14,615 bases of DNA from an uncultured Lachnospiraceae bacterium (GTDB lineage: Bacteria > Bacillota > Clostridia > Lachnospirales > Lachnospiraceae). How positions within the stretch are numbered: the first letter of the stretch is position 1; each line of letters starts with the position of its first letter. The notes under the pieces were generated by a model, which did not search any database, was not told the origin of the DNA, and saw only the letters and a program-made list of their open reading frames with translations. This document shows positions 6,781 through 13,467 of the stretch, piece after piece. The translations under genes were made by a program, and so were the position numbers. The stretch lies in assembly GCA_948438565.1 (NCBI GenBank), contig CAOJLW010000024.1, positions 1 through 14,615 of the forward strand. Reading direction: 5' to 3'.

Positions 6781-7587
6781 CTACCTCCCTCCAAAATCCG
6801 GCGCAGCGCGCCTGCCCGTTTCTTTTGCCGGGCGCAAAACATAATCCGGAAGCTCTTCCCTGCCAAATACGGCCTGAAATTCTTCGCTTGCAAACACCTC
6901 TTTGGCGCTGCCCTGTTTTAAAACGGTCTTATCCAACAGGACAACCTGATCCGCATAATGCGCCACATAATTTAGGTCATGGGAAATCAAAATAATGGCC
7001 AAATCAAAATTTTCTTTTAAATATTCCATCGTTCGATAAAACAGCTCCATGCCGCTTTGATCAATGCCCGATACCGGTTCGTCCAACAACAACAGGTTTG
7101 GCTCATCCATAATAGCCATTGCTAAAAGCGCCCGCTGCATCTGACCTCCGGACAGATTGCACACCTGCTTATCGATCAAATCCTCCGCTTCAAACGCTTG
7201 TAGCGACTGCCGGATTGCCTTTTCCATCCGTTTGCTTTTTTTCAAAAAAACCGGAAAACGAGATTGGTAACTGGCGATCAAATCATAAACGCTGATAGGA
7301 GAGTGTTTTTCAATATTGACGCTCTGCGGCACATAGCCGATTTTTAGCTTCTGCATCTTTCCATTTTCCCGGTTTTTGAATTCAATATCCCCTTCGTGTG
7401 GAATATCGTCTAATATCGCCCGGATTAAGGTGGATTTGCCGGCTCCGTTTTTTCCGATAATCGCATGGAGGCTTCCGCAATGGATATGCAGATTGACGTC
7501 CTCCAGCACCGTCTGTCCGCCCAAACGGACGCCCAAACGATTGACTTTGATGCAATGCAGCCCACATGGGCGAATCATTTTTTTCAT
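6781..7587 (-). CDS. Zinc-type ABC transporter ATP-binding protein with Cys/His-rich N-terminus
   Basis: This cytoplasmic ATPase powers the metal importer. At 268 residues it has every catalytic motif: Walker A GKNGAGKS (45-52), Q-loop Gln88 in GYVPQ, signature LSGGQ (145-149), Walker B LLLLDEP (165-171), and the switch histidine in SHDL (H203). Before the usual family start it carries RPCGLHCIKV (6-15), and HIHCG follows at 34-38. Together these give a possible metal-binding cluster of C8, H11, C12, H34, H36 and C37. I recall related Clostridia proteins with the same CGxHC segment, but its function is unknown to me. The ATG overlaps the binding-protein stop by 4 bases. A GGAGG is only 4 bases upstream; an ATG nine bases downstream (residue 4) is the alternative start. 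Confidence 0.93.
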   Translation of the reverse strand: MKKMIRPCGLHCIKVNRLGVRLGGQTVLEDVNLHIHCGSLHAIIGKNGAGKSTLIRAILDDIPHEGDIEFKNRENGKMQKLKIGYVPQSVNIEKHSPISVYDLIASYQSRFPVFLKKSKRMEKAIRQSLQAFEAEDLIDKQVCNLSGGQMQRALLAMAIMDEPNLLLLDEPVSGIDQSGMELFYRTMEYLKENFDLAIILISHDLNYVAHYADQVVLLDKTVLKQGSAKEVFASEEFQAVFGREELPDYVLRPAKETGRRAAPDFGGR

Positions 7588-8483
7588 GACGCCTCCACTC
7601 CAAATGCTTGTTGCAGGATTTTAATATTCTCCTGCATCCCCTTACAATAGCTGTCCGGATCATCCTCTCCCCGCACAAGCGTATCCAGATAATATACAAA
7701 AACATCCGCTTCCTTTTGCACTGTTTCCGCCAATGCCCTCCCATAAAGCTCTTCTGCAAAAATGATACGGACGCCTTCTTGATCGATCGCGTCCAAAACT
7801 TCCGCGACTTCTCCAGCCGAAACCTGGCGTTCCTCATCCAAATTGATCGAATAGGCAACTTCTATCTCATAGTCATCCGCAAGATAGGCATATGCTTCAT
7901 GGAATAAAATCACCTTGCTGCCTGCGGCTGCCTTTACCATTTTTTCCTGCTGCTTTTCCAATGCATCCAGCCGCATATCGTACGCCCTGGCATTTTCTTT
8001 CAGCTCTTTGGCATACTCTCCGGCAATCTCACACAACGCTTCCGTTATCTTTGCCACCTGACTGCGGTAACGTTTGACGCTCATCCATACATGGGCGTTT
8101 TCCTCCAGCATCTCTGCGTCGTCTGCAATTTCTACAATCGGCAGAGCCGGATACTGCCCTGCCGCATCCTCCAAAAACTGCTCCATCCCACCGCCGTTTA
8201 CCAAAAAAAGATCGGCCTTGGACAACAATTTCATATCCTCCGGCGTCAATTGGAAATCATGCAGGCATCCTGTCTGCGGCTCGCTTAAGGACTTGATCTC
8301 AATCCCTTCGCACGCACCCGCCACATTGCGCGCCGCAATATAAACAGGATAAAAAGAAGCTGCCACTGTAATTTCTCCGTTTTTGGCGGGTTCCTGCCAC
8401 ATCTGATAGATCCAGACAAAAACCCCTGAACAAAACGCGACGGCAAACAGCATAGCCGCTACAAAACGATATTTTCCTCTCAT
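7584..8483 (-). CDS. Zinc-type ABC transporter substrate-binding protein (ZnuA/TroA family)
   Basis: This extracytoplasmic protein captures the metal and delivers it to the permease. It is 299 residues. An N-terminal hydrophobic segment (about 7-28) is followed by the mature fold starting near ITVAASFYPVYI (38-49). Likely ligands are H75 (GCLHDF), H131 (ENAHVWMS), H195 (LFHEAY) and D267 (YYLDTL). A third His instead of Glu favours zinc over manganese. The His-rich loop found in some ZnuA proteins is absent. A cysteine at 18 lies in the hydrophobic segment, but the residue before it is Phe, so this is not a good lipobox and the protein may instead be anchored by an uncleaved helix. The start is 3 bases after engB, with only a weak GGGAT site nearby; the stop overlaps the ATPase start. 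Confidence 0.92.
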   Translation of the reverse strand: MRGKYRFVAAMLFAVAFCSGVFVWIYQMWQEPAKNGEITVAASFYPVYIAARNVAGACEGIEIKSLSEPQTGCLHDFQLTPEDMKLLSKADLFLVNGGGMEQFLEDAAGQYPALPIVEIADDAEMLEENAHVWMSVKRYRSQVAKITEALCEIAGEYAKELKENARAYDMRLDALEKQQEKMVKAAAGSKVILFHEAYAYLADDYEIEVAYSINLDEERQVSAGEVAEVLDAIDQEGVRIIFAEELYGRALAETVQKEADVFVYYLDTLVRGEDDPDSYCKGMQENIKILQQAFGVEAS

Positions 8484-8486
8484 AGC

Positions 8487-9086
8487 CTATCCCTGCGCCG
8501 CCTGTTCAATAATCTCATCGATAAACGCCCATATCTCGTCCCTGCCCTGCTTGCTTAACGCAGAATACGCAAATACCTTCGTGTGCGGCTTGACATTTAA
8601 CCCTTTTCGTATCGCCTGAATATGTTTTTGCACCTGGCTGGGTTTGATTTTATCCAGTTTGGTGGCGATAATCACCGGTTCAAAGCCCTGGTATACAATC
8701 CAGTCATACATCTGCTTATCGTTCGAGGACGGATCGTGCCGGATATCGATCAGCAAAAATACGACCTGAAGCTGTTTTGATTTATGCAGGTACTTTTCAA
8801 TCATCACGCCCCATTTACGTTTTTCCGCTTCCGGAACCTTTGCGTATCCATACCCTGGCAGATCCACATAATAACAGGCTCCATTGATATTATAAAAATT
8901 AATCGTCTGCGTTTTCCCCGGCTGGGCGGAGGTCCTTGCCAGTGATTTACGGTTCATCAATCCGTTAATCAAAGACGATTTTCCTACATTTGATTTTCCG
9001 GCAAACGCCACTTCCGGCAGGGTATTCTCTGGCAAAGCGCTGGTAATGCCGCATACCGTTTCCAATTCCACATGTTTAATTACCAT
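8487..9086 (-). CDS. engB: Ribosome biogenesis GTP-binding protein EngB (YsxC/YihA)
   Basis: EngB is an essential small GTPase needed for assembly of the large ribosomal subunit. The product has 199 residues, normal for the family. GTPase motifs: G1 GKSNVGKS (30-37), the T-containing G2 region PGKTQTINFY (56-65), G3 DLPG (75-78) in VDLPGYGYAKV, and G4 TKLD (142-145). SALSKQG near 175 fits G5. LPEVAFAGKSNVGKSSLING is highly diagnostic. AGGAGG lies 8 bases before ATG, and the gene follows lon by 14 bases, the standard lon-engB pairing in Firmicutes. The zinc transporter genes then begin 3 bases downstream, so no terminator separates them. Confidence 0.97.
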   Translation of the reverse strand: MVIKHVELETVCGITSALPENTLPEVAFAGKSNVGKSSLINGLMNRKSLARTSAQPGKTQTINFYNINGACYYVDLPGYGYAKVPEAEKRKWGVMIEKYLHKSKQLQVVFLLIDIRHDPSSNDKQMYDWIVYQGFEPVIIATKLDKIKPSQVQKHIQAIRKGLNVKPHTKVFAYSALSKQGRDEIWAFIDEIIEQAAQG

Positions 9087-9100
9087 CTCTGATACCTCCT

Positions 9101-11413
9101 CTATACCAGAGCAATGCCCAGTACATCCCGCATTGTCTCCACATAATTGATCTGTAATCCTTGCTTGATTTCATCCGCCACCTCATCGACGTCCTTTTTA
9201 TTCTTCTTGGGGATGCAGACCGTCAAAACCCCGGCATTCTTGGCCGCCAAAAGCTTCTCCTTTAATCCTCCAATCGGCAAAACGCGCCCGCGCAAAGTAA
9301 TCTCGCCCGTCATTGCAACATCCGCACGGACTTTTTGTTTGAGAATTGCAGACAACATAGCCGTTGCCATCGTAATGCCTGCGGACGGCCCGTCTTTTGG
9401 CACTGCGCCTTCCGGAATATGAATATGAATGTCATGCTCTTTAAAAAATGTCTTTGGTATTTTATATTCTCCACTGACGGAACGGATATAGCTGATGCCC
9501 GCCTGAGCAGATTCCTTCATCACATCCCCCAGCTGACCGGTCAGCCGGAATTCCCCTTTCCCTGGCATTACATTGACCTCGACTTCCAACGTATCTCCTC
9601 CTACGCTCGTCCAGGCCAATCCTCTTACAACGCCGATTTCATTTTCTTTGCCCGCCAGGTCAAACGAATATTTTTCTTTTCCAAGAAACTGTCCCAAATT
9701 CTTTTTTGTCACAGATACTTTTTTCTTATGTCCTTCATAGATCTCCCGGGCGGCTTTCCTGCAAAGCTCCCCGATATTGCGCTCCAGACCGCGGACGCCA
9801 GCCTCCCGCGTATAACTGCGGATCATGGTGGCAAGCGCTTCTCCACTGACGGCAAACTGCCCCTTCTTTAAACCGTTTTTCTTTAGCTGTTTCCGAATCA
9901 AATGCTCCTTTGCAATATGCATTTTTTCATTCTCCGTATAACTGCCCACTTCAATCAGCTCCATACGGTCTAACAGAGGCTTCGGGATATTCTGCGTGGA
10001 ATTGGCGGTTGCAATAAATAAAACCTCCGACAAATCCACAGGGATTTCAATATAGTGATCCCGGAATTTATGATTCTGCTCAGAATCCAATACCTCCAAA
10101 AGCGCGGAAGCCGTATCGCCCCTGTAATCCCGGCTCACCTTATCGATCTCATCCAAAAGCATCAGAGGGTTTTTGACCCCTGCCGTACGCAGTCCGGTTA
10201 CAATCCTGCCCGGCATCGATCCTACATAGGTTCTCCTATGCCCCCGGATTTCCGCTTCGTCCCTAACGCCGCCCAGACAGATGCGCACATATTTCTTTTC
10301 TAACGCCTTTGCAACCGACCGGGCAATACTCGTCTTTCCAGTGCCGGGCGGCCCTACCAGACAAATAATCGGACTTTCCCCTTTATCTGTCAGATTTCGG
10401 ACAGCCAAAAACTCCAACATACGCTCTTTGACTTTTTCTAAACCGTAATGATCTTCATTCAGTACTTTTTCGGCATTCTTTAAGTCCGTATTGTCTAAAG
10501 AAGCCTTTTCCCATGGCAGATCCAACAGCGTTTCCACATATCCTCTGGCCACCGCGCTCTCTGAAGAGCTATAGCTTAAATTTTTAAAACGAGTAATTTC
10601 CTTACGTATTTTTTCTTTTACCTCTTTTTTTGCATCCAGCTTCTGCAAAGCAGTCAAAAACGTATCCGCATCCGAATCCGTATGATCCTCCCCCAATTCC
10701 TCACGGATCACTTTCATCTGTTCGCGGAGCAAATACTCTCTCTGATTTTTATCCACCCGCTCTTTGACCTTTGCCTGAAAATCTTTTTTGATTGCAAACA
10801 CACTTGTTTCCCGCAAAAGGATTTCCATCAGCGCCTCATATCGCGCAGTCAGCGTAACCGCTTCCAGATACCTCTGCTTTTCTTCGTAATGCACGGGCAT
10901 ATGATTGGCAATCAAATCCATAAATTTTTCGGCGTCCCTGACCTCGACTGCCTGACGCAAAAATTCCTTGCCAATCTTCGGATTTAAAGACGCATAGCGC
11001 AAATAGGTTTCTTCGATTGCACGGCGCATTCCTTCCTTTTCTTCCGCAGAATATACGCCTTCCTCTTCCTCAAAATATGCCACTTCCGCCAAAAGACTGG
11101 GTGACTGCGCTATAAGAGCGCACAATCTGGCCCGTTTCTCCCCTTCTACCAGGATACGGACAATCCCATTCTGCATTTTTATCACTTGCTTGATTTTTGC
11201 CACCATACCAACCGGATATAAATCCTCGATTTCCGGCTCCGACTTTTCCACATCCTTTTGGGTTACCAAAAATACATTCTGCTCTCCCATCATAGCCTCT
11301 TCAATGGCCTTCATGGATTTTTCCCTGCTGATGTCAAAATGTGCCACCATACCTGGCAAAATGGTCATCCCACGTAATGCCACAGCCGGGATCGTCATTA
11401 TTATATCGCTCAA
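9101..11413 (-). CDS. lon: ATP-dependent endopeptidase Lon (LonA type)
   Basis: Lon degrades damaged and short-lived regulatory proteins in the cytoplasm as a hexameric AAA+ serine protease. From the TTG start the product is 770 residues. The N-terminal substrate-binding LON domain covers about 1-195 (IPAVALRGMTILPGMVAHFD near the start). A coiled linker follows (about 200-300). The AAA+ module has Walker A GPPGTGKT (354-361) and Walker B LMLLDEID (417-424). The protease domain has catalytic Ser677 in PKDGPSAG and Lys720 in GGLKEKL, spaced 43 residues apart as in E. coli Lon. TTG at 11413 is chosen because AAAGGGG at 11421-11427 lies 7 bases upstream. The next ATG is 15 bases further on and too far from this site, and the longer in-frame extension lacks family similarity. 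No CIRCE or CtsR operator was seen upstream. Confidence 0.96.
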   Translation of the reverse strand: MSDIIMTIPAVALRGMTILPGMVAHFDISREKSMKAIEEAMMGEQNVFLVTQKDVEKSEPEIEDLYPVGMVAKIKQVIKMQNGIVRILVEGEKRARLCALIAQSPSLLAEVAYFEEEEGVYSAEEKEGMRRAIEETYLRYASLNPKIGKEFLRQAVEVRDAEKFMDLIANHMPVHYEEKQRYLEAVTLTARYEALMEILLRETSVFAIKKDFQAKVKERVDKNQREYLLREQMKVIREELGEDHTDSDADTFLTALQKLDAKKEVKEKIRKEITRFKNLSYSSSESAVARGYVETLLDLPWEKASLDNTDLKNAEKVLNEDHYGLEKVKERMLEFLAVRNLTDKGESPIICLVGPPGTGKTSIARSVAKALEKKYVRICLGGVRDEAEIRGHRRTYVGSMPGRIVTGLRTAGVKNPLMLLDEIDKVSRDYRGDTASALLEVLDSEQNHKFRDHYIEIPVDLSEVLFIATANSTQNIPKPLLDRMELIEVGSYTENEKMHIAKEHLIRKQLKKNGLKKGQFAVSGEALATMIRSYTREAGVRGLERNIGELCRKAAREIYEGHKKKVSVTKKNLGQFLGKEKYSFDLAGKENEIGVVRGLAWTSVGGDTLEVEVNVMPGKGEFRLTGQLGDVMKESAQAGISYIRSVSGEYKIPKTFFKEHDIHIHIPEGAVPKDGPSAGITMATAMLSAILKQKVRADVAMTGEITLRGRVLPIGGLKEKLLAAKNAGVLTVCIPKKNKKDVDEVADEIKQGLQINYVETMRDVLGIALV

Positions 11414-11420
11414 TTTACGT

Positions 11421-11427
11421 CCCCTTT
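11421..11427 (-). promoter_or_regulatory. Ribosome binding site deciding the lon TTG start
   Basis: AAAGGGG on the minus strand, 7 bases before TTG at 11413. The first downstream ATG would be 22 bases away. A TTG start usually lowers initiation and may limit Lon output. Confidence 0.8.
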
Positions 11428-11493
11428 CTATTGTGAAAGATAAAGAGAAAAGCCACCGACAGTAAACCAAAGATTACTACGGCAGCTCCCCCT

Positions 11494-11517
11494 GCGCATT
11501 CTCTGCAGATTATGCGC
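11494..11517. repeat. Imperfect palindrome at the clpX stop codon
   Basis: A 24-bp dyad: GCGCAT arms (11494-11499 and 11512-11517) flank a central TCTGCAGA palindrome, with one 2-base mismatch step on each side. It includes the clpX stop and lies about 80 bases before the lon start. No U-tract follows, so it is not a standard terminator. It does not resemble CIRCE or CtsR sites. Confidence 0.55.
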
Positions 11518-12790
11518 TTTTTGATTTCAATAAAACCTTTTGTTGTTCAATGGAATTGATAAACACCTTTTCCTCCACCAATTCCCTGTGTACCGTATAT
11601 TCGGTAATCGAAGCATCCGATGGAACTTCATACATTAAGTCCATCATAATATTTTCCATAATCGCACGCAGGCCCCTGGCGCCTGTCTGCCTCTCTAATG
11701 CACGTTCGGCAATGGCTTCCACCGCATCCCGATCAAAATGCAGCGCTACGCCGTCCAGCTCTAAAAGTTTCTGATACTGCTTGACCAGAGAGTTTTTCGG
11801 TTCCGTTAAAATTCGTATCAACGCCTCCTGATCCAGAGAATCAAGCGATACCGTCACCGGCACGCGTCCGATAAACTCCGGAATCAGGCCAAATTTAATA
11901 AAATCCTGCGGCATTGCATGTTGAAATACTTCACCAATCTGCCGATCCCGTTTATCCTGGATCGTCGCGTTAAAACCGATTGCCTTATGATCCATGCGCG
12001 TCTCAATAATCTTTTCCAGACCGTCAAATGCGCCGCCGCAGATAAACAGAATATTGGTCGTATCAATCTGGATCAATTCCTGCTGCGGATGCTTCCTCCC
12101 CCCCTGCGGTGGCACAGAAGCCAACGTCCCTTCTAAGATTTTAAGCAACGCCTGCTGTACCCCTTCGCCGGAAACATCCCTGGTAATCGACACATTTTCC
12201 GATTTCTTGGTAATCTTGTCAATTTCATCAATATAGATAATTCCATACTGCGCGCGCGTAATATCATAATCCGCAGCCTGGATAATTTTTAAAAGTATAT
12301 TTTCCACATCTTCGCCGACATAGCCTGCTTCCGTCAAAGTAGTCGCGTCCGCAATGGCAAACGGCACATTTAAAATGCGCGCCAATGTCTGTGCCAGATA
12401 CGTCTTGCCGGAACCCGTAGGGCCAAGCATTAAAATATTGCTCTTTTGCAGCTCTACGTCCAAATCCGGTCCCGCCAGAATCCGCTTATAATGGTTATAA
12501 ACGGCTACAGACAATACTTTTTTCGCATTCTCCTGGCCTACTACATATTCGTCCAGGAACGCTTTCATTTCTTCCGGTTTTAACAGATTGATCTCCTGCT
12601 CCGGCGTCTCAATCCCCTCTTCTTCTTTTTCGATTTCCTCTTCAATAATTTCCGTGCAAATATCCACGCATTCATCGCAAATAAACGCCCCGCTTGGCCC
12701 TGCAATCAGTTTTCTGACTTGTTCCTGGGACTTGCCGCAAAAGGAACAGCGGATCCGTTCCCCGCCGCCGATAATATTTCTTCCAGCCAT
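11510..12790 (-). CDS. clpX: ATP-dependent Clp protease ATP-binding subunit ClpX
   Basis: ClpX is the AAA+ unfoldase that recognises tagged substrates and feeds them into ClpP. It is 426 residues, full length. The N-terminal zinc-binding domain has C15, C18, C38 and C41. The AAA+ core has Walker A GPTGSGKT (123-130), pore loop GYVGED (156-161), Walker B IIYIDEID (184-191) and the RKH loop (232-234). The ClpP-docking IGF loop is at 271-273 and sensor-2 GAR lies in RQTGARGLRA. All key parts are intact, so a working ClpXP is expected with the adjacent clpP. The start is fixed by GGAG 7 bases upstream, within the 12-base clpP-clpX gap, which implies co-transcription. The last codons overlap a palindrome and a short open frame in another phase. 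Confidence 0.98.
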   Translation of the reverse strand: MAGRNIIGGGERIRCSFCGKSQEQVRKLIAGPSGAFICDECVDICTEIIEEEIEKEEEGIETPEQEINLLKPEEMKAFLDEYVVGQENAKKVLSVAVYNHYKRILAGPDLDVELQKSNILMLGPTGSGKTYLAQTLARILNVPFAIADATTLTEAGYVGEDVENILLKIIQAADYDITRAQYGIIYIDEIDKITKKSENVSITRDVSGEGVQQALLKILEGTLASVPPQGGRKHPQQELIQIDTTNILFICGGAFDGLEKIIETRMDHKAIGFNATIQDKRDRQIGEVFQHAMPQDFIKFGLIPEFIGRVPVTVSLDSLDQEALIRILTEPKNSLVKQYQKLLELDGVALHFDRDAVEAIAERALERQTGARGLRAIMENIMMDLMYEVPSDASITEYTVHRELVEEKVFINSIEQQKVLLKSKSA

Positions 12791-12802
12791 AATTTCACTC
12801 CA

Positions 12803-13387
12803 TTATTCCCGATTTGTAATCACCAGATCAATCAACCCGTATTCCTTAGCCTCGTTGGCGGAAAGGTAATGATCCCGCTCCGTATCCGCGGCAATGACTT
12901 CATAGGGTTTGCCTGTATTCTCCGCAAGGATTTGGTTTAAGCGTTTCTTAGTCTTTAAAATGTTCTCCGCCGCAATTTCAATTTCTGTCGCCTGCCCCCT
13001 TGCGCCGCCGGAAGGCTGATGGATCATAATCTCTGCATTTGGAAGCGCCATTCTTTTGCCTTTCGTGCCGCCAGCCAATAAAAACGCTCCCATGCTCGCA
13101 GCCAGACCGATACAAATCGTTGACACGTCGCACTTGATATAACGCATCGTATCATAAATGGCCAGTCCCGCCGTCACAACGCCTCCCGGAGAGTTGATAT
13201 ATAACTGAATGTCTTTGCTGGGATCTTCCGATTCCAAAAACAAAAGCTGCGCGACGATCAAACTCGCCGTCACTTCATTTACCTCTTCTCCCAAAAAAAT
13301 GATCCTGTCTTTTAACAGTCTGGAATAGATGTCATAACTGCGCTCGCCTCTGCTGGTCTGCTCTATGACATAAGGTACTAAACTCAT
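12803..13387 (-). CDS. clpP: ATP-dependent Clp protease proteolytic subunit ClpP
   Basis: ClpP forms the double-ring serine protease chamber used by ClpX and other Clp ATPases. The 194-residue product is standard length. The catalytic triad is Ser98 (GLAASMG), His123 (MIHQPSGG) and Asp172 (ADTERDHYLS), at the same numbering as B. subtilis ClpP. The N-terminal SLVPYVIEQTSRGERSYDIYSRLLKDRI is characteristic and carries the axial-loop residues. GAGGAGG lies 8 bases before the ATG. The gene sits 80 bases downstream of tig. That gap holds a hairpin and a candidate promoter, so clpP-clpX could be expressed partly apart from trigger factor. No CtsR repeat is evident. Confidence 0.98.
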   Translation of the reverse strand: MSLVPYVIEQTSRGERSYDIYSRLLKDRIIFLGEEVNEVTASLIVAQLLFLESEDPSKDIQLYINSPGGVVTAGLAIYDTMRYIKCDVSTICIGLAASMGAFLLAGGTKGKRMALPNAEIMIHQPSGGARGQATEIEIAAENILKTKKRLNQILAENTGKPYEVIAADTERDHYLSANEAKEYGLIDLVITNRE

Positions 13388-13419
13388 ATTTTCTGCCTCC
13401 TCACTTTTTGCGTGTCTGC

Positions 13420-13447
13420 AATATACTGAACAGACCGGCTCTGTCTA
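13420..13447 (-). promoter_or_regulatory. Candidate sigma-A promoter for clpP-clpX
   Basis: On the minus strand: -35 TAGACA (13442-13447), 16-base spacer, -10 TATATT (13420-13425). Each hexamer differs from consensus at one position. Transcription would start near 13413, about 25 bases before clpP. The -35 lies in the loop of the hairpin at 13431-13459. Confidence 0.5.
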
Positions 13448-13459
13448 GGAACCGGCCTG
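13431..13459 (-). promoter_or_regulatory. GC-rich intergenic hairpin between tig and clpP
   Basis: An 11-bp stem (13449-13459 with 13431-13441, two G-U pairs in RNA) with a 7-base loop, 8 bases after the tig stop. TTCAGTATATTG follows it rather than a U-run, so it is not a canonical terminator. It may slow 3'-5' decay of the tig message or act as a weak attenuator. Confidence 0.65.
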
Positions 13460-13467
13460 GTTATTAC

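Noticed and set aside
7382..7858. Minus-strand open frame of 158 codons overlapping the binding protein and ATPase genes
   Set aside because: It is in another phase of two clearly identified genes and has no family features.
9335..9871. Plus-strand open frame of 178 codons opposite the Lon protease domain
   Set aside because: Antisense to conserved Lon codons, with no ribosome binding site or motif support.
11414..11470. Upstream in-frame ATG at 11470 as the lon start
   Set aside because: The extra 19 residues lack Lon similarity, whereas TTG at 11413 has AAAGGGG 7 bases upstream.
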